64,000 bases of DNA, taken from Agrococcus jenensis (GTDB taxonomy: Bacteria > Actinomycetota > Actinomycetes > Actinomycetales > Microbacteriaceae). The stretch covers positions 930,001 through 994,000 of the forward strand of contig NZ_RKHJ01000001.1 of assembly GCF_003752465.1 (NCBI RefSeq), written 5' to 3'. Below, one piece after another: positions 26,975 to 34,757 of the stretch. Under the pieces are notes generated by a model. It ran no database searches. It was not told the DNA's origin and was given only the letters and a program-made list of their open reading frames with translations. The stretch's first letter is position 1. Each line of letters starts with the position of its first letter. A program made the position numbers and the translations under genes.

Positions 26975-28150
26975 GTGCGCCCCAGCCCCGAAGCGCTGAC
27001 CGACCGGCTCGCCCGCACGCGCGCACGCATGCAGGCGTCGGGGCTCGACGGGCTCGTGGTCGTCGACCCGGCGAACCTGCACTACCTCACCGGCTACGAC
27101 GCGTGGTCGTTCTACATGCCGCAGCTGCTGTTCGTGCCGCTCGTCGGCGAGCCGCTGCTCATCATGCGGGCGATGGACGCCGGCGGCGCGCACCGCACCG
27201 CGCAGACGCCGCCCGAGCGCATCCTGGGCTACCCCGAGGCGCTCGTGCACCAGCAGGCCGTGCACCCGTTCGACTGGGCGGCGCAGCAGCTGCGCGAGCA
27301 CGGCTTCGCGCAGCGCGGCCGCGTCGGCTTCGAGGCCGACGCCCACTTCTTCTCGGTGCGCGCGTTCCACGCCCTCGAGCGCGGGCTGCCCGAGTGGCAG
27401 CTCGTCGACAGCCACGAGCTCGTGAACTGGGCGCGGCTCGTGAAGAGCCCGGCCGAGCTCGAGCTCATGCGCAAGGCCGGCCGGGTCGCGTCGGCCGCGA
27501 TGCAGGCCGGGATCGACGCCGTCACGGAGGGCGCCCGGCTCAACGACGTCGCTGCGGCGATCCAGTTCGCGCAGGCGACCGGCGTCGAGGGCGCGGAGGG
27601 CGACTACCCCGCGATCGTGCCGATGCTGCCGACCGGCGAGTCGGCCGACACCCCGCACATGACCTTCAGCGCGCGTCGGCTCGGCGCCGGCGAGGCCGTC
27701 TCGATCGAGCTCGCGGGCGCCCACCACCGCTACCACGCGCCGCTCGCGCGCACGCTGACGCTCGGTCGCCCCGACGCGCGGCTCGAGCGGCTCGCCGACA
27801 TCACCGCCGAGGGGCTCGCGCTCGTGCTCGACGGGCTGCGTCCCGGCCGTGCGGTCGCCGACGTGCACGCGATCTGGGCGCAGCACATCGCGCAGCATGG
27901 CGTCGAGAAGCCCTCGCGGCTCGGCTACTCGATCGGCATCGGCTACCCGCCCGACTGGGGCGAGCGCACGGTCTCGGTGCGCGGCGACGACACGACGGTG
28001 CTCGAGCCGGGCGTCTGCCTGCACATCATCGCGGGCATGTGGATGTCGGGCTACGGCTGCGAGCTGAGCGAGTCGATCGCGATCACCGCCGACGGCGTCG
28101 AGGTGCTCACGAGCGCGCCGCGCGAGCTGATCGTGCGAGGCGACGCGTGA
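26975..28150 (+). CDS. M24-family hydrolase, ectoine hydrolase (DoeA/EutD)-like
   Basis: This 391-residue protein has a creatinase-type N-terminal domain (VVDPANLHYLTGYDAWSFY) and a pita-bread catalytic domain. The metal ligands of prolidases are missing. Where aminopeptidase P has D-x-G and S-D-x-T-R-T, this protein has VSIELAGAHHRYHAPLART, with Glu 245 and His 254 in the positions used by metal-free ectoine hydrolases. The flanking blocks RLVKSPAELELMRKAGR, GDYPAIVPMLPTG, IGIGYPPDWGERTVSV and AGMWMSGYGCELSES also follow the DoeA pattern. Annotation as Xaa-Pro peptidase would therefore be misleading. The GTG at 26975 has GAGGAGG before it. It overlaps the M20 gene and precedes a ProP-like symporter. 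Ectoine itself is the best guess, not proven. Confidence 0.72.
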   Translation: MRPSPEALTDRLARTRARMQASGLDGLVVVDPANLHYLTGYDAWSFYMPQLLFVPLVGEPLLIMRAMDAGGAHRTAQTPPERILGYPEALVHQQAVHPFDWAAQQLREHGFAQRGRVGFEADAHFFSVRAFHALERGLPEWQLVDSHELVNWARLVKSPAELELMRKAGRVASAAMQAGIDAVTEGARLNDVAAAIQFAQATGVEGAEGDYPAIVPMLPTGESADTPHMTFSARRLGAGEAVSIELAGAHHRYHAPLARTLTLGRPDARLERLADITAEGLALVLDGLRPGRAVADVHAIWAQHIAQHGVEKPSRLGYSIGIGYPPDWGERTVSVRGDDTTVLEPGVCLHIIAGMWMSGYGCELSESIAITADGVEVLTSAPRELIVRGDA

Positions 28151-29349
28151 CGGATGCCGCCGGCAGCGTCGACGCCGACCTGGAGCGGGCGCTCGCGCTC
28201 GTCGACGAGGCGACGATCGTCGCCGACGCATCCTCGCTCATCCTCGCGGCGAGCGAGAACCCCGGCGGCACCGAGCTCGTCGCCGTGCGGGTGCTCGAGT
28301 CGATCGCGTCGCGGCTGGGCGGGCGCAGCCGCCGCGAGCCGGTCGCGCCGGATCGCCCCAACCTGTCGATCCGCTTCGGGCCAGACCCGACCGAGGCGAT
28401 GCCCGGCATCCTCATGCTCGGCCACAGCGACGTCGTGCCGGCGGGTGAGGGCTGGGCGGCCGACCCGTTCAACCCGCGCGTCGCGGACGGCTGGCTCACG
28501 GGCCGCGGCGCCGCCGACATGAAGGGCGGCATCGCCGCGGCGCTGCAGGCGCTCGCCGCCGTGCACACCGTGCGCCCCGAGCTGCCGCTCGAGCTGCTCG
28601 TGACCGTCGACGAGGAGGACCTCGCGACCGGCATCGAGGCGCACCTCGCGGCGACCGACGCCGCCTCCGTCTACCGCGCGTGCATCGTCGCCGAGCCGAC
28701 CGACCTCGCCGTCGTCATCGCCTGCCGGGGCGCCGCCAACCTGCAGGTCGAGGTGAGCGGCCGCGCCGCGCACGCCGGCCGTCCCGAGGACGGCGCGAGC
28801 GCGATCACGACCGCGGCGCGCATCGTCGACTGGATCGCCGACGACCACGCGCGGCTGCGCGCCGGCGCCGCCGGGCTGCTGGGCTCCGCCACCTGGAACG
28901 TGGGACGCATCGAGGGCGGGCACGGCACCTCGATCGTGCCGGACCGCTGCACGCTGCTCGTCGACCGGCGGCTCATGCCGGGCGAGACCGGGGCGGAGGC
29001 GCTCGGGCAGCTCAGCGCCGGCATCGAGGGCGCGCTCCGCGACGACGGCTGCACCGCCGAGGCCTCGCTGCTCATGGAGATGCCCGGCTTCGAGACCGAC
29101 CGCGCGCATCCGCTCGTCGCCGCCGCCGTCGACGCGCTCGTCGCCGAGGGCGCTCCCGCGCCCGTCGAGGCATGGACGGCCGCGTGCGAGGGCGGCTTCA
29201 TCGCGCGGCACCACGGCTGCCCGACGATCATCCTCGGCCCGGGCGACATCACCGGGCAGGCGCACCAGCCGGACGAGCGCGTCCGCATCGCCGACCTCCA
29301 CGCCGCCGCCCGCGCCTACGTGCGCCTCGCCCTCCACCTGCACCGCTGA
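28147..29349 (+). CDS. M20-family metallo-amidohydrolase
   Basis: This 400-residue deacylase is of the ArgE/DapE type. Metal-site motifs are visible: GHSDVVPAGEGWAADPF, TGRGAADMKGGIAAAL, VDEEDLATGIEAHL, VAEPTDLAVVIACRGA, and a C-terminal His in GQAHQPDE. The dimerisation lid begins near SGRAAHAGRPEDGASA. It should cleave an N-acyl group from an amino acid or related compound. The GTG start overlaps the M24 gene stop (GTGA), so both are made from one mRNA. In known ectoine catabolism the second step (N-acetyl-diaminobutyrate deacetylation) is done by DoeB of a different family; this enzyme could substitute for it, which is inference. Confidence 0.82.
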   Translation: MTDAAGSVDADLERALALVDEATIVADASSLILAASENPGGTELVAVRVLESIASRLGGRSRREPVAPDRPNLSIRFGPDPTEAMPGILMLGHSDVVPAGEGWAADPFNPRVADGWLTGRGAADMKGGIAAALQALAAVHTVRPELPLELLVTVDEEDLATGIEAHLAATDAASVYRACIVAEPTDLAVVIACRGAANLQVEVSGRAAHAGRPEDGASAITTAARIVDWIADDHARLRAGAAGLLGSATWNVGRIEGGHGTSIVPDRCTLLVDRRLMPGETGAEALGQLSAGIEGALRDDGCTAEASLLMEMPGFETDRAHPLVAAAVDALVAEGAPAPVEAWTAACEGGFIARHHGCPTIILGPGDITGQAHQPDERVRIADLHAAARAYVRLALHLHR

Positions 29350-29409
29350 CCACCGCCCTGCACGACCGCACACCCCGCACGATCCACCCATCCGGAAGGG
29401 ATACGGCCC

Positions 29410-30834
29410 ATGACCGAGCAGACAGCACCCGCACACCCCGAGAGCGGCCCGCCGCCCATCACGCGCGAGATCGACCTCTCCCCCGTCCAGCGCACGACCG
29501 TCCGCAAGTCGGTCATGGGCGCCATGGCGGGCAACGCGATCGAGTGGTTCGACTACGGCATCTACGGCTACCTCGCCGTGCACCTCTCGACGCAGATCTT
29601 CGGCGGCTCGGAGGACGCGATCCTCTGGACGCTCTTCGGCTTCGCCGTCTCGTTCCTCGTCCGCCCGCTCGGCGGCGCGATCCTCGGCCCACTCGGCGAC
29701 CGCATCGGGCGCCAGAAGGTGCTCGTCTTCACGATCATGATGATCTCGGTCGCCACCGCCGCCATCGGCCTGCTGCCGACCTTCGAGCAGGTCGGCTGGC
29801 TCGCACCGGTGCTGCTGTTCCTGCTGCGCATCGTGCAGGGCTTCTCGGCCGGCGGCGAGTACGCGGGCGCCGCCGTCTACATGGCGGAGCACGCGCCCGA
29901 CGACCGCCGCGGGTTCTGGGGGTCGTTCCTCGAGTTCGGCACCCTGCTCGGCTTCTCGCTCGCGGCCATCCTCGTCACCGCGCTCGAGGCGATCGTCGGC
30001 AGCGACGGCATGGAGGCCGGCTGGTGGCGCCTGCCGTTCCTGCTCACGCTGCCGCTCGGCCTCATCGCCCTCGCCATGCGCGCGCGCCTGCACGAGTCGG
30101 CCGTCTTCGAGGAGGCCAAGGAGCAGGACACCCGGACGAGCGCCTGGCAGACGCTGCGCGACCTCGTGACGCAGCAGCCGAAGCAGCTGCTGAAGATCAT
30201 GGGCATCACGATCCTCATCAACACCGCGTTCTACCTCGTGCTCACCTACATGCCCACGTTCCTCCAGACCTCGCTCGACATGGACGGCACGCAGGCGGGA
30301 CTCATGCTCGTGGGCGTCCAGCTCGTGATGATGGCGGTGATCATCCCCATGGGGGCGCTCACGGACCGGATCGGGCGACGGCCGCTGCTGCTCACGGCCG
30401 CGATCGGGTTCACGCTGTTCTCGGTGCCGGCGGTGATGCTGCTCAACACCGGGAACCTCGTGCTGCAGGTGCTCGGGCTTGCGATCTTCGGCCTCTTCCT
30501 CGTGATGCTGCTGTGCAACATCTCGGCGTCGCTGCCGGCGCTCTTCCCCACCACGGTGCGCTACGCGGGCTTCGCGCTCGGCTACAACGTCGCGACGTCG
30601 CTGCTCGGCGGCCCGGCCGGCCTCATCAACGAGGCGCTCATCGAGCAGACTGGCTCGACGCTCGTGCCCGGCTTCTACATGACCGTCGCCGGCATCGTCG
30701 GCCTGCTCGCCATCCTCACGTTCAACGAGACGGCCGGGCGGAGCCTGCGCGGCGACCGGGTGCCGGGCGACGACGACCAGGACCGCCTCGCGATCGGCGA
30801 GGCGCTCATCGGGAAGGTCGCGAAGGACCGCTGA
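29410..30834 (+). CDS. MFS metabolite:H+ symporter, ProP-like
   Basis: This 474-residue 12-helix carrier belongs to the metabolite:H+ symporter branch of the major facilitator superfamily (ProP, ShiA and relatives). The N-terminal signature MAGNAIEWFDYGIYGYL, the DRIGRQKVL loop and LLRIVQGFSAGGEYAGAAVY are diagnostic. The second-half loop is LTDRIGRRPLLL. It lacks the long C-terminal coiled coil of osmosensory ProP. GGAAGGGAT lies before the ATG. It closes a three-gene cassette with the M24 and M20 hydrolases and probably imports their substrate, plausibly a compatible solute such as ectoine or a betaine. Confidence 0.88.
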   Translation: MTEQTAPAHPESGPPPITREIDLSPVQRTTVRKSVMGAMAGNAIEWFDYGIYGYLAVHLSTQIFGGSEDAILWTLFGFAVSFLVRPLGGAILGPLGDRIGRQKVLVFTIMMISVATAAIGLLPTFEQVGWLAPVLLFLLRIVQGFSAGGEYAGAAVYMAEHAPDDRRGFWGSFLEFGTLLGFSLAAILVTALEAIVGSDGMEAGWWRLPFLLTLPLGLIALAMRARLHESAVFEEAKEQDTRTSAWQTLRDLVTQQPKQLLKIMGITILINTAFYLVLTYMPTFLQTSLDMDGTQAGLMLVGVQLVMMAVIIPMGALTDRIGRRPLLLTAAIGFTLFSVPAVMLLNTGNLVLQVLGLAIFGLFLVMLLCNISASLPALFPTTVRYAGFALGYNVATSLLGGPAGLINEALIEQTGSTLVPGFYMTVAGIVGLLAILTFNETAGRSLRGDRVPGDDDQDRLAIGEALIGKVAKDR

Positions 30835-30895
30835 GCGCGCGGGCCGGGACCTCCACGTCTGCTCCGAATCTCAGCCGATCTGTACCCCACCGGCC

Positions 30896-30901
30896 TAGCG
30901 T
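30896..30901 (+). promoter_or_regulatory. Leaderless -10 box of the alcohol dehydrogenase gene
   Basis: TAGCGT is followed by 6 bases and the ATG at 30908. The surrounding bases TAGCGTGGANGCATG are nearly the same as before the pirin gene. Confidence 0.5.
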
Positions 30902-30907
30902 GGAGGC

Positions 30908-32089
30908 ATGAAAGCACTCACCTGGCAGGGCAAGCGCAAGGTCTCGGTCGACGAGGTGCCGGACCCGCGGATCCAAGAGCCGACGGATGCGGTGATCCGC
31001 ATCACGTCGACCGCGATCTGCGGGTCCGACCTCCACCTCTACGAGCTGTTCAGCCCCTTCCTCAAGAAGGGCGACATCCTCGGGCACGAGCCGATGGGCA
31101 TCGTCGAGGAGGTGGGCTCGGCGGTCTCGAGCCTGCAGCCGGGCGATCGCGTCGTGATCCCGTTCGTCATCGCGTGCGGCAGCTGCTTCATGTGCTCGCG
31201 CGGCCTGACGACGCAGTGCGAGACGACGCAGAACCGCGACCAGGGCGCCGGCGCCGCGCTCTACGGCTACACGTCGCTCTACGGCTCGGTGCCCGGCGGG
31301 CAGGCCGAGCGGCTGCGCGTGCCGCTCGCCGACTTCAACGCGACCAAGGTCGGCTCCGAGCTGCCCGACGACCGCTACCTCTTCCTCAGCGACATCCTGC
31401 CGACCGCCTGGCAGGGCGTCGCCTACGCCGGCCTCCAGCCCGGCGAGACGCTCGGCGTCATGGGCCTCGGCCCGGTCGGGCAGTTCGTCGCGCGCATCGG
31501 CCGCCACCTCGGCCACCGCGTCATCGCCGTCGAGCCGGTCGCCGAGCGCCGTGCCATGGCGGAGCGCTACGGCGTCGAGACGCTCGACATGGACCACGCG
31601 ACCGACGCGCTCACGGACCTCACCGAGGGCCGCGGTCCCGACCGGATCGTCGATGCCGTCGGCATGGAGGCGCACGGCGCGCCCGGCACCGCGACCGCGC
31701 AGCAGCTCGTCGGCGCGCTGCCCGACCTGCTCGCGAAGCCGCTCATGAAGCACGCGGGCCTCGACCGGCTCTCGGCGATGCACACGGCCTTCGACGCCGT
31801 GCGGCGAGGCGGCACCGTGTCGCTCAGCGGCGTCTACGTCGGCTCGGCCGACCCGATGCCGATGATGACGCTCTTCGACAAGCAGATCACGCTGCGGATG
31901 GGCCAGTGCAACGTGCAGTCGTGGCGCGACGAGCTGCTGCCGATCGTCGAGGACCCGGCCGACCCGCTCGGCACCGCCGACCTCACCACGCATCGCGTGC
32001 CGCTCGAGCAGGCGCCCGACATGTACGAGATCTTCCAGAAGAAGGAGGACGAGTGCATCAAGGTCGTCCTCGAGCCGACCGCCCACTGA
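30908..32089 (+). CDS. Zinc-dependent alcohol dehydrogenase (formaldehyde-dehydrogenase-like)
   Basis: This 393-residue medium-chain dehydrogenase has the catalytic-zinc region CGSDLHLYE and GHEPMGIVEEVG. A structural-site Cys cluster (ACGSCFMCSRGLTTQCETT) is also present. The NAD(P) fold has GLGPVGQFVARIGRHLG followed by VIAVEPVAERRAMAERYG. The extended insert GAGAALYGYTSLYGSVPGGQAE resembles glutathione-independent formaldehyde dehydrogenase relatives common in actinobacteria. Substrate is unknown. The gene starts leaderless and ends at a bidirectional terminator shared with tRNA-Leu. Confidence 0.85.
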   Translation: MKALTWQGKRKVSVDEVPDPRIQEPTDAVIRITSTAICGSDLHLYELFSPFLKKGDILGHEPMGIVEEVGSAVSSLQPGDRVVIPFVIACGSCFMCSRGLTTQCETTQNRDQGAGAALYGYTSLYGSVPGGQAERLRVPLADFNATKVGSELPDDRYLFLSDILPTAWQGVAYAGLQPGETLGVMGLGPVGQFVARIGRHLGHRVIAVEPVAERRAMAERYGVETLDMDHATDALTDLTEGRGPDRIVDAVGMEAHGAPGTATAQQLVGALPDLLAKPLMKHAGLDRLSAMHTAFDAVRRGGTVSLSGVYVGSADPMPMMTLFDKQITLRMGQCNVQSWRDELLPIVEDPADPLGTADLTTHRVPLEQAPDMYEIFQKKEDECIKVVLEPTAH

Positions 32090-32103
32090 TCGGGCAAGCG
32101 AAA

Positions 32104-32127
32104 GGCCCCGGGGTGGAGCCCGGGGCC
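32104..32127. terminator. Bidirectional terminator between alcohol dehydrogenase and tRNA-Leu
   Basis: A perfect 9-bp stem, GGCCCCGGG (32104-32112) with CCCGGGGCC (32119-32127), closes a 6-base loop. On the minus strand it follows tRNA-Leu and is followed by TTT. Confidence 0.75.
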
Positions 32128-32132
32128 GTTCG

Positions 32133-32216
32133 TGCGCGAGGGGGGACTTGAACCCCCACGTCCTTGCGGACACTGGCACCTGAAGCCAGCGCGTCTGCCA
32201 ATTCCGCCACTCGCGC
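32133..32216 (-). tRNA. tRNA-Leu(CAG)
   Basis: The 84-base gene folds into a class II tRNA. The acceptor stem GCGCGAG pairs with CTCGCGC, the anticodon loop is TTCAGGT (anticodon CAG), a long variable arm TGTCCGCAAGGACGT follows, and the T loop is TTCAAGT. The 3' CCA is not encoded. Confidence 0.96.
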
Positions 32217-32308
32217 GAAGCCTGGTCGGAACCGGGCAACCACACGAGAATATCAGGTTCCTAGGCTCGGCAGGTACGCTGACGGCGGCAAAGGACGGTG
32301 ATACATCC

Positions 32309-32986
32309 ATGGGATTCCTCGATTCGATCGAGCGCGGGCTCGAGAAGGCCGTCAACGGCGCCTTCGCGAAGACCTTCCGCTCGGGCGTCGAGCCGGTGGA
32401 GATCGCCAGCGCGCTCAAGCGCGAGCTCGACACGAACGCGTCGGTGGTCTCGCGCGATCGCATCCTGGTCCCCAACCGCCTGACCGTCCGGCTCGCGCCC
32501 GCCGACTTCGAGCGCCTCCGCCGCCTCGGCGACGCGCTCCTCGACGAGCTGACCGGCACCGTGCAGGCGCACGCGCGCCAGTCGGGCTACTCGTTCGCCG
32601 GCGCGATCGACCTCGGCCTCGAGCCCGACGACGGCAAGACGACCGGCATGCTCGAGATCGTCTCCGGCACGGAGGCCGGCGAGGTCGTCTGGACGGCGGT
32701 CGTCGACATCAAGGGCAAGCGCCACGCGCTCCGCCGCGGCCGCACGGTGATCGGCCGGGGCTCGGATGCCGACATCACGGTCGACGACGCCGGCGCATCC
32801 CGCAAGCACGCCGAGATCGTCTGGGACGGCACCCGCGCCCAGGTGAGCGACCTCGGCTCCACGAACGGCACGACCCTCAACGGGCGCGCGCTCAGCAGCG
32901 CGCTGCTCGAGCCCGACTCCATCATCGACATCGGCGCCACGCGCATCGTGTACCGCGTGCTGGCGCAGCCGAAGGGGCGAGCATGA
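32309..32986 (+). CDS. fhaA: FhaA: DUF3662 and FHA domain protein
   Basis: This 225-residue protein has an N-terminal DUF3662 domain (MGFLDSIERGLEKAVNGAFA, PVEIASALKREL) and a C-terminal FHA domain (~146-215). The FHA phosphothreonine-binding residues are seen in TVIGRGSDADI, ASRKHAEIVWDG and LGSTNGTTLNG. It is shorter than mycobacterial FhaA because the linker is short. FhaA acts in cell-wall synthesis control by binding phosphorylated partners such as MurJ. It begins the six-gene coupled operon that ends with pknA, with pknB following from its own promoter; its stop overlaps fhaB by 4 bases. The ATG is preceded by AAAGGACGG at a rather long distance. Confidence 0.92.
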   Translation: MGFLDSIERGLEKAVNGAFAKTFRSGVEPVEIASALKRELDTNASVVSRDRILVPNRLTVRLAPADFERLRRLGDALLDELTGTVQAHARQSGYSFAGAIDLGLEPDDGKTTGMLEIVSGTEAGEVVWTAVVDIKGKRHALRRGRTVIGRGSDADITVDDAGASRKHAEIVWDGTRAQVSDLGSTNGTTLNGRALSSALLEPDSIIDIGATRIVYRVLAQPKGRA

Positions 32987-33513
32987 GCGAGCTGACCCTC
33001 ATCATCATCAGGATCGGCTTCCTCGCGCTCCTGTGGCTGTTCATCTTCATCGTGCTCTACTCGCTGCGCAGCGACCTGTTCGGGCCGCGCCTGACGCCGC
33101 TGCAGCGCGTCGCCGTGCAGAGCCAGCAGAACCGCGCGGCCGCGGCGGGCGCGACCGCACAGGCACCTGCCCCGGCCGACACCCCCACGACCGTCACCGA
33201 GCGCGTCGCGCCGAGCGGCGGCGCCGCGAGCCGGGTCGTCATCACCTCCGGCCCGCGCGCCGGCCTCGAGCTCGACCTGCCTGAGACGGGGCTGTCGATC
33301 GGGCGCTCGAGCGGGTCGGGCCTGCAGATCAAGGACGACTACACGTCGAGCGCGCACGCCAAGATCGTGCGCTGGCGCGACCAGTGGATGGTGCAGGACC
33401 TGGGGTCGACGAACGGCACCTACGTCGACGGCAAGCGGATCACCGAGGCGACCCCGGTGCGCGTCGGCAGCTCGGTGCGGATCGGGACCACCACGTTCGA
33501 GCTGAGGCGCTGA
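32983..33513 (+). CDS. fhaB: FhaB/FipA: membrane-anchored FHA domain protein
   Basis: This 176-residue protein has one N-terminal membrane helix (~residues 4-26, IRIGFLALLWLFIFIVLYSL), a flexible Ala/Thr/Pro-rich linker and a C-terminal FHA domain. FHA residues: LSIGRSSGSGLQI, SSAHAKIVRW and LGSTNGTYVDG. FhaB/FipA links Ser/Thr kinase signalling to the division machinery in mycobacteria. The start overlaps fhaA and the stop lies 2 bases before the phosphatase start codon. Confidence 0.92.
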   Translation: MSELTLIIIRIGFLALLWLFIFIVLYSLRSDLFGPRLTPLQRVAVQSQQNRAAAAGATAQAPAPADTPTTVTERVAPSGGAASRVVITSGPRAGLELDLPETGLSIGRSSGSGLQIKDDYTSSAHAKIVRWRDQWMVQDLGSTNGTYVDGKRITEATPVRVGSSVRIGTTTFELRR

Positions 33514-33515
33514 GC

Positions 33516-34757
33516 TTGAGCACACCCCTCGCGGCCGCGATCAGCCACGTCGGCAGGATCCGCTCGGAGAACCAGGACTCCGGCTACGCCGGGACCTACC
33601 TGTGCTTCGTCGCCGACGGCATGGGCGGCCACGCGGGCGGCGACGTCGCGAGCGCGATCGTGACCCGCAAGGCGCGCGAGGCCGACCGCGAGTACGCGAC
33701 CGCCGAGGAGGCGGCCGCGGCCCTCGCCCAGGCGCTCCGCACCGGCAACGACGCGCTGCAGCAGGCGATGGTCGAGCACCCGGAGCTCTCGGGCATGGGC
33801 ACGACCGGCTCGGGCATCATCCGGGTCGGTGACCGCATCGGCCTCGCGCACATCGGCGACAGCCGCATCTACCGCTACCGCGTCGGCGCGCTCGAGCAGA
33901 TCTCCACCGACCACACCTTCGTGCAGCGGCTCGTCGACGCCGGGCGCATCACGCGCGAGGAGGCCGAGCACCACCCGCGGCGCAACGTCGTCATGCGCGT
34001 GCTCGGCAACGTCGAGACCGACCCGGAGATCGACACCGCCGTCCACGACGCGCTCCCCGGCGACCGGTGGCTCGTCTGCTCCGACGGCCTGTCGAGCTAC
34101 GTCGACGAGGAGCGCCTGCGGGCGATCCTCGAGCAGGGCCTCGACACCCCGTCGACCGTGCAGCGCCTCGTCAACGAGGCGCTCTCCCGCGGCGCCCCCG
34201 ACAACGTCACCGTCGTGCTCTGCGACATCGACGAGCGCCGCCGCTCGTCGATCGAGCCGACCACGGTCGGCTCCGCCGCCGCCCCCATCTCCTACGAGGC
34301 GGTCGAGCCGGAGCGGACGTCGGTCTCGCTCGGCCAGCTGCTGCTCCACCCGCGCCAGTCGCGCCAGCAGCCGGCGTTCGAGCACTTCGAGCCCGAGAGC
34401 GAGGAGTTCCTGCAGGAGCTGCTCGCCGAGCAGCGCCGCATGCGGCGCAACCGGCGGATCAGCTGGAGCGTCGGCGCGGCCCTCGCCGTGATCGGCATCG
34501 GCATCCTCTCGGTGCTCTTCTACACCTGGACGCAGGACCGCTACTTCGTCGGCGTCAACGAGGCGGGGAACGTCGCGATCTACCAGGGCATCCAGCAGCA
34601 GATCGGGCCGATCGTGCTCGCGACGCAGGTCGAGGAGACCGACATCGCGGTCGACGACCTCACCCCCTTCAACCGCCGCAGCGTGGAGCAGACGATCTCG
34701 GCCGACTCGCTGGCCGACGCCGAAGCCGTGATCGAGCGACTGGAGCGATCGCCATGA
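33516..34757 (+). CDS. pstP: Ser/Thr protein phosphatase PstP (PP2C)
   Basis: This 413-residue membrane phosphatase reverses PknA/PknB phosphorylation. The cytoplasmic PP2C domain (~1-235) carries RSENQDSGY, FVADGMGGHAGGDVAS, LAHIGDSRIYRYR, WLVCSDGLSSYV and GAPDNVTVVLCD, so the metal-binding Asp residues are intact. A juxtamembrane region leads to one membrane helix (~315-337) and a short extracellular tail of ~75 residues. The start is TTG at 33516, 2 bases after the fhaB stop, with GAGGCG before it; no ATG fits the conserved N-terminus. The stop overlaps the next gene (ATGA). Confidence 0.92.
   Translation: MSTPLAAAISHVGRIRSENQDSGYAGTYLCFVADGMGGHAGGDVASAIVTRKAREADREYATAEEAAAALAQALRTGNDALQQAMVEHPELSGMGTTGSGIIRVGDRIGLAHIGDSRIYRYRVGALEQISTDHTFVQRLVDAGRITREEAEHHPRRNVVMRVLGNVETDPEIDTAVHDALPGDRWLVCSDGLSSYVDEERLRAILEQGLDTPSTVQRLVNEALSRGAPDNVTVVLCDIDERRRSSIEPTTVGSAAAPISYEAVEPERTSVSLGQLLLHPRQSRQQPAFEHFEPESEEFLQELLAEQRRMRRNRRISWSVGAALAVIGIGILSVLFYTWTQDRYFVGVNEAGNVAIYQGIQQQIGPIVLATQVEETDIAVDDLTPFNRRSVEQTISADSLADAEAVIERLERSP

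Noticed and set aside
26975..28150. Xaa-Pro aminopeptidase assignment for the M24 protein
   Set aside because: The Asp metal ligands of that family are replaced, and all flanking blocks follow the ectoine hydrolase pattern instead.
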